Position numbers and translations under genes: made by a program. 55,975 bases of DNA from CAVQBP01 sp964448105. Lineage in GTDB: Bacteria; Bacteroidota; Ignavibacteria; Ignavibacteriales; Ignavibacteriaceae. Shown here in pieces: positions 8,546 through 17,978 of the stretch. The stretch spans positions 1-55,975 of the forward strand of contig CAYUVK010000022.1 in the NCBI GenBank assembly GCA_964448105.1, given 5' to 3'. Each line of letters begins with the position of its first letter. Position 1 is the first letter of the stretch. The notes beneath the pieces are model-generated. The model did no database searches. It saw nothing but the letters and a program-made list of their open reading frames with translations, and was not told where the DNA came from.

Positions 8546-9964
8546 GTGGAAAAACAAGCGGAAAAACTATCAATAAAGGAAAAAATCGGCTTTAGTTTAG
8601 GCGATTGCGCTTCAAACCTTTTTTTTCAGAGCTTTATACTTTTCCTATTAATCTTTTACACAGATGTTTTTGGTCTACCTGCCGCGGCTGTTGGAACTAT
8701 GTTCTTAATTACGCGTGTATGGGATGCATTTTTTGATCCGGTAATCGGTATTATATCGGATCGCACTCAAACTAGGTGGGGCAAATTTCGACCTTACCTG
8801 CTATGGTTTGCCCTTCCTTTCGCTATTATTGGTGTTTTAACTTTTACAACTCCGGGCTTTGATACAACCGGCAAGCTTATTTATGCGTATATAACATATT
8901 CATTAATGATGATGTTTTATTCTGCTATTAACGTGCCCTATTCCGCATTAATGGGGGTAATCTCTCCGAATTCCGAGCAGCGCCTTATCCTCTCTTCTTA
9001 TCGTTTTGTAGCTGCTTTTTCCGGCGGTTTTATTGTTCAAGGTGTTACGTTATATCTTGTAAGTTACTTTGGAAATGGAAATGTACAGGTTGGATGGCAG
9101 TTGGCTATGGCAACTATTGCGGGATTAGCTTTTGTCCTTTTCATGATAACTTTTTTAACCACAAAGGAAAGAGTAAGCCCCCCGAAAGAACAAAGAACGA
9201 AATTTAAAGTAGACATTAAAGATCTTTTTTCAAACAAACCATGGTTACTAATTGCCGGTGCAACGGTTTTTCAATTGTTTTATTTTGTAATGCGCAGCTC
9301 TTCGATAGCTTATTATTTTAAGTATTATATAGGCGATCAAGAATGGAACCTGTTTGGTCATGTTTTCCATATGACAGTCAATGATTTTACTTCTTCGTTT
9401 TTAATGTCCGGAACTGTTGCTACCGTTGTAGGTGCTATAATGACAAAATGGTTTTCAAAAATTTTCGACAAAAAAGTTACATATTTAGGTTTTCTAATAT
9501 TCAGTGCTGTTTTATGTGCCTTATTTTATTTCTTTACACCTCAAAACATTACGTTAATCTATTTTGTCAATCTCCTTGTTTCATTTTTCTTCGGTCCTGT
9601 TTCCGTAATTCAATGGGCTATGTATACGGATGCTGCCGATTACTCGGAATGGAAAAATAACCGTCGTGCAACCGGTTTAATAATGGCAGCTTCTCTTTTT
9701 GCACTTAAACTCGGACTTTCACTTGGCGGTGCATTAGTCGGTTGGATTTTAGCTTATCATGGATATGTCGCGAATGCAGTGCAATCTCTGGAGTCAATGG
9801 ACGGAATTCGAATGCTAATGAGTTTTTACCCCGCTGTTTTCGGAATAATTGGCGGATTACTAATGTTGTTCTATCCTCTTACAAATAAGATGATGATCAA
9901 CATTGAAGAAGAGTTAACAAAAAGACGTCAACTGGTTAGTGATTTATCTGTGGGAAATTCTTAA
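8546..9964 (+). CDS. GPH-family sugar/glycoside:cation symporter (MFS)
   Basis: A 472-residue membrane protein with about 12 hydrophobic segments and the hallmarks of the glycoside-pentoside-hexuronide family: GFSLGDCASNLFFQ near the N-terminus, an early TRVWDAFFDPVIGIISDRT segment, and TRWGKFRPYLLW in the first cytoplasmic loop. Relatives import xylosides, glucuronides, melibiose and similar sugars with a cation. Here it most likely brings xylo-oligosaccharides or glucuronides to the cytoplasmic GH3 just upstream. The start is a GTG at 8546 preceded by GTGGGG. It may be the main sugar uptake route of the cluster, since no SusC/SusD pair is present. Confidence 0.88.
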   Translation: MEKQAEKLSIKEKIGFSLGDCASNLFFQSFILFLLIFYTDVFGLPAAAVGTMFLITRVWDAFFDPVIGIISDRTQTRWGKFRPYLLWFALPFAIIGVLTFTTPGFDTTGKLIYAYITYSLMMMFYSAINVPYSALMGVISPNSEQRLILSSYRFVAAFSGGFIVQGVTLYLVSYFGNGNVQVGWQLAMATIAGLAFVLFMITFLTTKERVSPPKEQRTKFKVDIKDLFSNKPWLLIAGATVFQLFYFVMRSSSIAYYFKYYIGDQEWNLFGHVFHMTVNDFTSSFLMSGTVATVVGAIMTKWFSKIFDKKVTYLGFLIFSAVLCALFYFFTPQNITLIYFVNLLVSFFFGPVSVIQWAMYTDAADYSEWKNNRRATGLIMAASLFALKLGLSLGGALVGWILAYHGYVANAVQSLESMDGIRMLMSFYPAVFGIIGGLLMLFYPLTNKMMINIEEELTKRRQLVSDLSVGNS

Positions 9965-10126
9965 TTCGGTATTAGTGCCATAGTTAAAATTACTTTAATA
10001 ATGCTTGGGTTTATAATAATTATTGCTTTTTAATTTTATGATTTAATATCCCAATCTGTTTGGGTATAGCGTATAATTTTTTTAATATAGCTAAAGATTA
10101 TTTTGCTCCTGGCTCAAACTAGCTTT

Positions 10127-10165
10127 ACCTCAACTCTTCCTTAAAGTAGAGGAATAAGGTGAGGT
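10127..10165 (+). other. Imperfect inverted repeat upstream of the GH8 gene
   Basis: ACCTCA (10127-10132) pairs with TGAGGT (10160-10165), with further partial pairing inside (CTCTTCC against AGAGGAA). It ends about 20 bases before the GH8 start. It could be a degraded mobile palindrome or a regulatory hairpin. I see no gene in 9965-10184. Confidence 0.25.
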
Positions 10166-10184
10166 TCAGAATATAGTAAAAAGA

Positions 10185-11462
10185 ATGAGAAATATTGGTA
10201 AATATGTAATTGTTATTTTATTCTTGGCTTTCTTTTTAGCTATGATATTCCCGGAAAGTCCTTCGGATTATCTGCAAGTAAACAATTCAAAATTACAATC
10301 GAATGGTGCTTATTTTTCTGGAAACTACCATAACCTTTTTGCCGAGTTATTAAATGAAAATAATGATGAAATAAAAGCAAAGATTGATTCGGCTTTCAAC
10401 CAGTTATTTTATGGGGATGATGAAACACAGCGTATCTATTACCCTGCGGGTAATGATATGGCATATATTGAAGATGTTAATAATAAAGATGTAAGAACTG
10501 AAGGTATGTCTTACGGAATGATGATCGCCTTACAATTAAATAAAAAAATAGAATTTGATAAATTGTGGAAATGGGCAAAAACTTATATGCAACATAGCAG
10601 TGGGCCCGGTAAAGGATATTTTTCATGGCACTGCAAAACAGATGGTTCTGTTATAGATTCTAATTCTGCTTCGGATGGAGAAGAATGGTTTGTAATGTCT
10701 CTTTTCTTTGCTTCTACCCGGTGGGGGAACGGTATAGGTATTTATAATTATAAAAATGAAGCCCAAAATATTCTTGATGCTATGCTTAACAAAAAAGAAT
10801 CGTCTGATAATCGCAATGTTGTTACCAATATGTTTAATAAGAAAGAAAAAATGGTGGTTTTTGTTCCGGCAGGTAATGCAGATGATTTTACCGATCCATC
10901 ATATCATCTGCCGCATTATTATGAACTCTGGGGGAAATGGGCCGAAAATAATAATAAATTCTGGTACAATGCAGCTGTAGCAAGTCGTAAGTTCTTAAAA
11001 AAAGTAGTAGATCCGATTACAGGGTTAGCACCCGATTATGCTCATTTTGATGGTACTCCGTATGATCCATGGGGCGGCGGCAATAACGATTTCCGTTTTG
11101 ATGCCTGGCGTGTTGCTATGAATATTGCCGTTGACTATGAATGGTTTGCAAAAGACAGGTGGGAAATAATCGAATGCAACCGGCTGTTAAAGTTTTTTAC
11201 TTCCAAAGGAGTACACAATTACGGCAACAATTATACATTGGATGGAAAAGAATTATCGAAGGATCATAGTACCGGTTTGATTGCTGCAAATGCCGTAGCC
11301 TGCCTTGCTTCAACTAATAATAATAGAAAAGACTTTGTTGAGGAATTATGGAATGCAGCTGTTCCCAGCGGACCTTACCGCTACTATGATGGAGTTTTAT
11401 ATATGCTGGGGATGCTTCAGGCAAGCGGAAATTTTAGAATATATACTCTAAACAATCATTGA
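10185..11462 (+). CDS. GH8 reducing-end xylose-releasing exo-oligoxylanase (Rex-like)
   Basis: A 425-residue GH8 enzyme with an N-terminal hydrophobic signal or anchor segment (residues 6-24). Glu106 in VRTEGMSYGMM is the expected general acid. SDGEEWF and FRFDAWRV (Asp306) match the other conserved acidic positions, the latter the expected base. The overall sequence resembles the Rex branch, which removes xylose from the reducing end of xylo-oligosaccharides, rather than chitosanases or cellulases; that assignment is from recall of the family. There is no T9SS tail, so it probably acts in the periplasm on fragments made by secreted GH10 and GH30 enzymes. It is followed on the same strand by GH10, GH115 and GH43. 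Confidence 0.85.
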   Translation: MRNIGKYVIVILFLAFFLAMIFPESPSDYLQVNNSKLQSNGAYFSGNYHNLFAELLNENNDEIKAKIDSAFNQLFYGDDETQRIYYPAGNDMAYIEDVNNKDVRTEGMSYGMMIALQLNKKIEFDKLWKWAKTYMQHSSGPGKGYFSWHCKTDGSVIDSNSASDGEEWFVMSLFFASTRWGNGIGIYNYKNEAQNILDAMLNKKESSDNRNVVTNMFNKKEKMVVFVPAGNADDFTDPSYHLPHYYELWGKWAENNNKFWYNAAVASRKFLKKVVDPITGLAPDYAHFDGTPYDPWGGGNNDFRFDAWRVAMNIAVDYEWFAKDRWEIIECNRLLKFFTSKGVHNYGNNYTLDGKELSKDHSTGLIAANAVACLASTNNNRKDFVEELWNAAVPSGPYRYYDGVLYMLGMLQASGNFRIYTLNNH

Positions 11463-11601
11463 AAGAATGGACAATGATAAAATAAATATTAAGGTTACAA
11501 AAACTTCAGATATTGGATATGTCCAAATGGTGGTTGGAATAACAACTTTTTTATCAAAATAAAAATTGAGAGTTATGGTTAAATGCTAAAGGATTTTTTA
11601 A

Positions 11602-12720
11602 ATGAATAAATTTTTAATAATAGTTATAATATTTATGCTTTGCATAATTAATAAACCTTTAGCTCAACCAAAACCGGTTCTTAAAGATGTATTTAAAAAT
11701 GATTTTTTAATCGGTACGGCTATTAATCTCTCCCAGATTTCCGGTAAAGATTCATTAGGTGTTGATATTGTCAAAACACAATTTAACTCAATTACACCTG
11801 AGAATGTTCTTAAATGGGAAAGGGTTCACCCTAGGTCGGATAAATATAATTTCGGACCAGCAGATAAATATGTCGAATTCGGTGAAAAGAATAACATGTT
11901 TATAATAGGTCATACACTTGTATGGCACCAGCAAACACCAAAGTGGGTTTTTCTCGATTCAGCCGGAAATACAATCTCCAGAGAAGAACTATTAAAACGG
12001 ATGTATGATCATATTCAGACTGTTGTCGGGAGATATAAGGGGAAAATAAAAGGCTGGGACGTAGTCAACGAAGCATTAAATGAGGACGGTACTTTAAGAC
12101 AATCACCCTGGATGAAAATAATCGGAGAAGATTATATAGAAAAAGCTTTTGAGTATGCTCATGAAGCTGATCCGGATGCAGAATTATATTACAATGATTA
12201 CTCACTTGAAAATAAACCGAAACGGGATGGAGCAATTGAATTAGTTAAGAAGTTGAAAGCAGATGGAATTCCTATTTCCGGAATTGGTGATCAAATGCAT
12301 GCAAAAATGGATTGGCCCTCTTTGTTGCAGGTTGATTCTATGTTAACAGATTTTGAGCAGCTCGGAGTTAAAGTTATGATTACGGAACTGGATATTGATG
12401 TCCTTCCTTATAAAAATCAAAATCATACTGCTGAAGTCACTCTCAATTATAAAATTAATCCTGAGCTCAATCCTTATAAAGACGGACTTCCTGATTCGGT
12501 CAGCCTTGATTTAGCAAATAGATATGCAGATTTTTTTAAGTTGTTTGTAAAACATAGAAATATTGTAAACCGTGTAACTTTTTGGGGAGTAAGGGATAGC
12601 GATTCGTGGCTTAACTATTGGCCGGTTAGAGGAAGGACCAATTACCCTTTGCTGTTCGATAGAAAAGGTAAACCCAAATTAGCGTTTTATAAAATTATTG
12701 ATGTTGCAGGTACTGATTAA
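11602..12720 (+). CDS. GH10 endo-1,4-beta-xylanase
   Basis: A complete 372-residue single-domain GH10 with a signal peptide ending near residue 21 (PLAQ). The barrel motifs are clear: WHQQTPKW, acid/base Glu157 in WDVVNEAL, and nucleophile Glu262 in MITELDID. The C-terminal VRGRTNYPLLFDRKGKPKLAFYKI is typical of GH10. Unlike the GH10 at the left edge, it has no accessory or T9SS domain, so it is probably periplasmic and acts on decorated xylo-oligosaccharides. It lies 139 bases after GH8 and 72 bases before GH115 on the same strand, likely in one transcript. Confidence 0.93.
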   Translation: MNKFLIIVIIFMLCIINKPLAQPKPVLKDVFKNDFLIGTAINLSQISGKDSLGVDIVKTQFNSITPENVLKWERVHPRSDKYNFGPADKYVEFGEKNNMFIIGHTLVWHQQTPKWVFLDSAGNTISREELLKRMYDHIQTVVGRYKGKIKGWDVVNEALNEDGTLRQSPWMKIIGEDYIEKAFEYAHEADPDAELYYNDYSLENKPKRDGAIELVKKLKADGIPISGIGDQMHAKMDWPSLLQVDSMLTDFEQLGVKVMITELDIDVLPYKNQNHTAEVTLNYKINPELNPYKDGLPDSVSLDLANRYADFFKLFVKHRNIVNRVTFWGVRDSDSWLNYWPVRGRTNYPLLFDRKGKPKLAFYKIIDVAGTD

Positions 12721-12792
12721 ATAAATGGAATATTTATGGAAATAAGTTTAAAATTCCTAAAAAAAATTAATTGAACGAATAAGGTCCTGATT

Positions 12793-15700
12793 ATGAAACC
12801 TTTATTAAATAAAAAATATCGAATGCAAATATTTAAAACTTCTTTTAACACTATTCTTTTTGTTTTAATGTTTGTTTCTATAAATGTTTTTTCAAAAACA
12901 GGAACATCAGAAAATAATTTAAGTGATAAAGGAACCTCAAAATCATATATAACTACGGTTAAAGAAACCGGGGATTTTACACTTTCTGCTCAGGGTAAAT
13001 CTACTCCTTTATACATCAGCACACAGGATTACCCGGGTGTTATACGTGCATTGAGAGACCTTCAAACCGATATTAGAAAAGTTACAAATGCAGAACCTCA
13101 GCTTTCAATTGATAATATCCCTTCTAGAAAAGAAATTGTTATTGTTGGAACCTTAGGAAAAAATCCGGTTATTGATCAACTGATAAAAAAGAAAAAACTA
13201 AATGTTAAAAAAATTGCCGGGAAGTGGGAATCATACATGATGCAGGTTTTAGAAAAGCCAGTTCCTGGTGTGGAACGGGCACTGGTAATTACCGGCAGTG
13301 ACAAACGAGGAACAATTTATGGAATATATGATCTTTCCAAACACATTGGGATTTCACCATGGTACTGGTGGGCTGATGTATCGATCGAACACAAAGATAA
13401 TCTGTATGTAAAACCTGATAGATATGAACAGGGGCCGCCTTCCGTTAAATACCGCGGAATCTTTTTAAATGATGAGTATCCGGATCTTACCAATTGGATA
13501 ATAGATAAATATGGATTTGTAACTCCGCAAAAAAATCCGCCGATACCCGAAGGTGTAGCAAATTATAATCATTTATTTTATACAAAATTATTTGAGCTGA
13601 TACTAAGACTCAGAGGCAACTACCTTTGGCCTGCAATGTGGAATAATGCATTTAATGAGGATGACCCGGAAAATCCAAAATTGGCAGATGAATATGGAAT
13701 TGTTATGGGTACTTCACACCAGGAGCCTATGCTGCGTGCTCAAAAGGAATGGGATCGTCGTTATCTGAAAACTCTCGGAACCTGGAACTATGCAAAGTAT
13801 CCGGATACACTTAATGATTTCTGGCGTGAAGGCATAAGACGGAATAAAAATTATGAAAGTATCATTACTGTCGGATTGCGTGGTGCAAATGATACTCCTA
13901 TGGCTCCCGGCGGGCCTGAAGCTAATATGGAATTGCTGGAAAAAATTATTGATGTACAAAGGAAAATAATATCCCAGGAAATGCCGGTTGATGTAACTAA
14001 AGTCCCGCAGATGTGGTGTCTATATAAAGAAGTCCTTGGTTTTTATAATGCCGGTATGAGGGTGCCTGATGATGTTACATTATTGTGGGCTGAAGATAAT
14101 TGGGGCAATGTCCGCCGTTTACCGACTGCTGAAGAACATAAACGAAGTGGGGGTGCCGGAGTTTACTACCACTTCGATTATCATGGCGGACCAAGGAGTT
14201 ACCAGTGGATCAATACAAGTCCAATACCAAAAATCTGGGATCAGATGTCTCTATCTAAACAATATGGAGCAGATAGAATCTGGATTGTTAATGTCGGACA
14301 CTTTAAAGGATATGAATTCCCTCTTGAATATTTTATGAATCTTGCATGGGATACACGTAAGTGGACTAATGATAATATTAATGAATACACACGTAATTGG
14401 GCTGAATTTCAATTCGGACCTAAATATGCAAAAGATATTGCCGGCATTATTGAAAAGTATACAAAATATAACGGGCGGCGCAAACCTGAACTGCTCCGTC
14501 CGGATACCTATAGTTTAATTAATTATAGGGAAGCTGAAACAGTTGTTAAGGATTATAATGCCATTGCTAAGAAAGCTGAGGAAATTTATAATAAACTGCC
14601 CGTTGAAAAACGTCCTGCATTTTATGAGTTAGTATTATTCCCAACAAAAGCCTGTGCCATTGTTAACCAGTTATATTTTGCAGCGGGTAGGAATGAGCTA
14701 TATGCAAAACAGGACAGAGCAAGTACAAACGATATGGCGGAAGAAACCAGATCCCTATTTAAGGAAGATACAAGTATGATGGGATATTTTAACCGCTCTT
14801 TCCTCGATGGCAAGTGGAATCATTTCATGGATCAAACACATCTCGGATATACTAGCTGGAATGATCCTCCGCATAATAGCCTTAGAGCAATTAATCTTAA
14901 AGAAATAGAAGTGCCAGATGAAGCTTCAATGGGTATTTCAATTGAAGGTTCTGATGAAGTATGGCAGAATAAAAATGATGAAGCAGTTCTTCCGCAATTT
15001 GATGTATTCAATCGGCAGCGCCATTATATAGATGTTTTCAACAAAGGTATAGTCCCGTTTGAATTTAATGCAAGTGCAAGTAATCCCTGGGTAAAGCTTA
15101 GTGGAAATAAAGGTACCGTAGAGAAAGATAAACGAATATGGGTAAACATAGATTGGAGCAAAGCTCCAAAGGGTTTAAATAATGCTACTGTTAAACTTAC
15201 CGGTACAAATGAGAATGTTGTTGTTAAACTGCAGACTTTTAATCCGGTTGAGTTATCTCCAAAAACTTTAAAAGGTTTTGTAGAGGGAAATGGGTTTGTC
15301 TCAATTGAAGCAGAACATTACACTAAAAAAACAGACAGCGGTTCAAAAAGCTGGATAAAAATTGAAGATTATGGACGTACTCTTTCCGGTATGAGAGCAA
15401 ATGCTCTTGTCGATGAACCTGCAGCAGTACCAGGTAAAAATTCTCCCTGCCTAGAATATAAAATGTATTTATTCGATAAAGGTACTGTTAATGTAGAAGG
15501 GATCTTTTCGCCTACTTTAAACTTTATGGCTAATCGCGGGTTGCATTATGCAATTTCATTTGATAATGATGAACCTCAAATAATTACTCTAGTACCTGCC
15601 GATTATAACGCACAAAACGGAAACAGGGATTGGGAAAGATCGGTAGTGGATAATGCAAGGTACAGCTATAGCAAACATGAGATTTCAAAATCAGGTTACC

Positions 15701-15819
15701 ATACTTTAAAAATATGGATGATTGATCCGGCAGTTGTATTGGAGAAAATCGTGGTCGATCTTGGAGGTGTAAAACCCAGCTATCTAGGACCGCCGGAAAG
15801 TTTCTATAATAACATATAA
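12793..15819 (+). CDS. GH115 xylan alpha-1,2-glucuronidase
   Basis: This 1008-residue protein has a signal segment (about residues 15-35) and GH115 signatures throughout: GIYDLSKHIGISPWYWWADV, the barrel segments RGNYLWPAMWNNAF and GTSHQEPMLRAQ, and the C-terminal beta domain starting EAEHYTKK. GH115 enzymes remove glucuronic acid or 4-O-methylglucuronic acid from internal and terminal xylose units of glucuronoxylan. This would supply the hexuronate for UxuA and the SDR encoded at 47906-49995, and also a methyl ether. The ATG at 12793 is preceded by AAGG at suitable distance; a second in-frame ATG lies 10 codons later. Part of the GH8-GH10-GH115-GH43 run. Confidence 0.93.
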   Translation: MKPLLNKKYRMQIFKTSFNTILFVLMFVSINVFSKTGTSENNLSDKGTSKSYITTVKETGDFTLSAQGKSTPLYISTQDYPGVIRALRDLQTDIRKVTNAEPQLSIDNIPSRKEIVIVGTLGKNPVIDQLIKKKKLNVKKIAGKWESYMMQVLEKPVPGVERALVITGSDKRGTIYGIYDLSKHIGISPWYWWADVSIEHKDNLYVKPDRYEQGPPSVKYRGIFLNDEYPDLTNWIIDKYGFVTPQKNPPIPEGVANYNHLFYTKLFELILRLRGNYLWPAMWNNAFNEDDPENPKLADEYGIVMGTSHQEPMLRAQKEWDRRYLKTLGTWNYAKYPDTLNDFWREGIRRNKNYESIITVGLRGANDTPMAPGGPEANMELLEKIIDVQRKIISQEMPVDVTKVPQMWCLYKEVLGFYNAGMRVPDDVTLLWAEDNWGNVRRLPTAEEHKRSGGAGVYYHFDYHGGPRSYQWINTSPIPKIWDQMSLSKQYGADRIWIVNVGHFKGYEFPLEYFMNLAWDTRKWTNDNINEYTRNWAEFQFGPKYAKDIAGIIEKYTKYNGRRKPELLRPDTYSLINYREAETVVKDYNAIAKKAEEIYNKLPVEKRPAFYELVLFPTKACAIVNQLYFAAGRNELYAKQDRASTNDMAEETRSLFKEDTSMMGYFNRSFLDGKWNHFMDQTHLGYTSWNDPPHNSLRAINLKEIEVPDEASMGISIEGSDEVWQNKNDEAVLPQFDVFNRQRHYIDVFNKGIVPFEFNASASNPWVKLSGNKGTVEKDKRIWVNIDWSKAPKGLNNATVKLTGTNENVVVKLQTFNPVELSPKTLKGFVEGNGFVSIEAEHYTKKTDSGSKSWIKIEDYGRTLSGMRANALVDEPAAVPGKNSPCLEYKMYLFDKGTVNVEGIFSPTLNFMANRGLHYAISFDNDEPQIITLVPADYNAQNGNRDWERSVVDNARYSYSKHEISKSGYHTLKIWMIDPAVVLEKIVVDLGGVKPSYLGPPESFYNNI

Positions 15820-15878
15820 CAGTAAATATGTGAATGTTACTAATAATTTATATTAATAAAAGTTTCCGCATTACATTG

Positions 15879-15900
15879 TCTCCTCCTATCAAGACGGAGA
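15879..15900 (+). promoter_or_regulatory. Hairpin overlapping the GH43 ribosome binding site
   Basis: TCTCC at 15879-15883 can pair with GGAGA at 15896-15900, which is the Shine-Dalgarno sequence of the GH43 gene starting at 15907. A short stem like this could limit translation initiation. The stem has only 5 bp, so the idea is tentative. Confidence 0.25.
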
Positions 15901-15906
15901 GTAATA

Positions 15907-17622
15907 ATGAGTAGATTTTTGCATCTTTTTGTGAACCTCATTTTTTTTCCCTCCGTTTTATTTAAATCGGGGATAGGAATTTCTCAAGAACGTAAAGTTT
16001 TTACAAATCCAATTTTAACGGGGTTTTACCCGGATCCGAGCATATGCAGGGTTGGTGCGGGCTATTATCTTGTAAACTCTACATTTTCCTACTTCCCGGG
16101 TATCCCCGTTTTTTATAGTAAAGACCTTGTTCATTGGAAACATATCGGTGATGTTATGGATCGACCCGAACAATTGGATCTAGATAGTTTAGGTGTTTCC
16201 CGCGGCATCTTTGCACCTGCTATTAGATATAACAAAGGTATATTTTATGTAACATGCACTCTTGTTGATAAAGGAGATAATTTTGTAGTTACTTCCAAAT
16301 CACCTGGGGGACCCTGGTCTAATCCGGTCTGGATTCCGCAGATTAATGGCATAGATCCATCTTTATTTTTTGATGATGCAAAGGCATATATAATTTATAA
16401 TAGTGTTGCCCCGGATAATAAACCTCTTTACCCCGGGCATAGAACAATCAGAATGTATGAATTTAATATTGATAGTCTTAAAGTTATCGGCAAAGAACAT
16501 ATATTAATTAATGGCGGAACAGATATCACTAAAAAACCTGTTTGGATTGAGGGTCCGCATATCTTTAAAAAAGATGGTTTTTATTATTTAATTGCTGCAG
16601 AAGGGGGCACATCGGAAAATCATTCCGAAGTAGTTTTTAGAAGTAATAGTGTTGAAGGGCCGTATGTTTCTTACAAGAACAACCCGATATTAACACAGCG
16701 AAACTTGGATCCTGATAGGGATTACCCAATTACTTCAACTGGTCACGCAGATTTTGTTCAGACTGAAACCGGCAGTTGGTATGCGGTATTCTTAGGATGC
16801 AGACCATACCGTCCATTTGAAAAAGGATATTATAATACGGGGAGAGAAACTTTTTTAGCTCCGGTTAAATGGGAAAACGGATGGCCGGTAATTACATCGG
16901 ATGATGAAAAGATTCAGTATCATTATCCGGATCCGATTGAGTCTTCAACAGATAGTTCTTTTACACCTTACAGCTGCAATTTTACAATATTAGATAATTT
17001 CGATAAACAAGTATTTAACAAAGATTGGATGTTTTTACGAACACCTCGTGAGAAGTGGTATAGTTTAAATGATAGAGAAGGTTTTTTATCAATGAATTTA
17101 CGACCTGAAACTTGTTCGGGAAATATGAACCCGAGTTTTTTAGGGCATCGTCAGCAGCATTTGAAATGTTCTGCTTCCGCTGCTGTTGATTTTTCACCTA
17201 AAGTTGAAAATGAAAAAGCAGGATTATTGATCTTTCAAAATGAAAATCACTTCTATTTTTTATGTAAATCTTTGGAGAATAATAAACCGGCAATTCAATT
17301 GTTTAAATCAAATACCTCTAAAGTTTCTGATGATATGGAATTATTAGCATCAAAAGAATTAAATGATAACGAAGCAGGTAAAGAATTATATTTTAAAATT
17401 CAGGCTGATGGAAGTAAATATTCATTTAATTATGCTTATTCTCCTGACAAATGGAATGTATTGAAAGATAGTGTTGATGCAGAATTTTTAAGTACAAAGG
17501 TTGCCGGAGGTTTTGTAGGATGCTTTTATTCTTTGTATGCAACATCTCTCGGAAAACCCTGTACAAATAAAGCCTATTTTGACTGGTTTAAATATCAGGG
17601 AGATGATAACATTTATAAATAA
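15907..17622 (+). CDS. GH43 beta-xylosidase / alpha-L-arabinofuranosidase
   Basis: A 571-residue two-domain GH43. The five-bladed propeller shows Asp43 in FYPDPSI (base), Asp150 in GIDPSLFF and Glu215 in WIEGPHI (acid). Residues from about 365 form the C-terminal beta-sandwich (GH43 C2-type) seen in XynB-like beta-xylosidases. A hydrophobic N-terminus (residues 4-24) suggests export. It would release xylose or arabinose from xylo-oligosaccharides in the periplasm. The ATG at 15907 follows GGAGAG. It closes the xylanolytic run; the next 350 bases hold only gene debris. Confidence 0.9.
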   Translation: MSRFLHLFVNLIFFPSVLFKSGIGISQERKVFTNPILTGFYPDPSICRVGAGYYLVNSTFSYFPGIPVFYSKDLVHWKHIGDVMDRPEQLDLDSLGVSRGIFAPAIRYNKGIFYVTCTLVDKGDNFVVTSKSPGGPWSNPVWIPQINGIDPSLFFDDAKAYIIYNSVAPDNKPLYPGHRTIRMYEFNIDSLKVIGKEHILINGGTDITKKPVWIEGPHIFKKDGFYYLIAAEGGTSENHSEVVFRSNSVEGPYVSYKNNPILTQRNLDPDRDYPITSTGHADFVQTETGSWYAVFLGCRPYRPFEKGYYNTGRETFLAPVKWENGWPVITSDDEKIQYHYPDPIESSTDSSFTPYSCNFTILDNFDKQVFNKDWMFLRTPREKWYSLNDREGFLSMNLRPETCSGNMNPSFLGHRQQHLKCSASAAVDFSPKVENEKAGLLIFQNENHFYFLCKSLENNKPAIQLFKSNTSKVSDDMELLASKELNDNEAGKELYFKIQADGSKYSFNYAYSPDKWNVLKDSVDAEFLSTKVAGGFVGCFYSLYATSLGKPCTNKAYFDWFKYQGDDNIYK

Positions 17623-17721
17623 TTATTATTTGGAGGATTTATTATGACGTTTTATTAAACAAATATTTTATTAGTTATACTGAAGACAATAAAACTAACT
17701 TACAAATTAAAGAATTGCGCT

Positions 17722-17874
17722 ATGAACTTAAATAATACAAAAATTTTAAAGCTGAGCTGTCTGCTTTGCATTTTCCTGTTTTTGTTTGCTATAAAAAATA
17801 TTACTCATGCACAGGCACGATTTTATCGGGAAGAGAAATCTTTTCAAAACGCAAGATTTCTTTCTACTGTCTAA
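17722..17874 (+). pseudogene. Truncated 5' end of an exported protein gene
   Basis: This short frame encodes a 50-residue peptide: a typical signal peptide (basic start, then LLCIFLFLFAI, with a cleavage-like site HAQA) followed by about 19 residues and a stop. Nothing downstream continues it before purU. It looks like the surviving start of a deleted secreted enzyme gene. A second abortive start lies just upstream: GGAGG at 17632-17636, then an ATG at 17644 whose frame stops after four codons. The whole 17623-17978 interval is therefore gene debris. Confidence 0.5.
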
Positions 17875-17880
17875 ATGACG

Positions 17881-17920
17881 AGAGCACTTTTTGGTCACTC
17901 TCAACTTTAAAGTAAAGTTG
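17881..17920. repeat. Degenerate REP-like palindrome and adjacent perfect hairpin
   Basis: AGAGCactttttGGTCACTCT (17881-17901) resembles the second hairpin at 3085-3107 (AGAGCGACC...GGTCGCTCT) with several changes. It is followed at once by CAACTTTA-aag-TAAAGTTG (17902-17920), a perfect 8-bp stem. Together they lie after the truncated gene and before purU and could end transcription from the xylan genes. Confidence 0.4.
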
Positions 17921-17978
17921 AATTCTTATCAAGTTTATTTAAATAAAACTCAATACCGTTATAGGAGTCATAATCTTT

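Noticed and set aside
11467..11562. 31-codon frame between GH8 and GH10
   Set aside because: No ribosome binding site, no recognisable sequence and very short; treated as chance.
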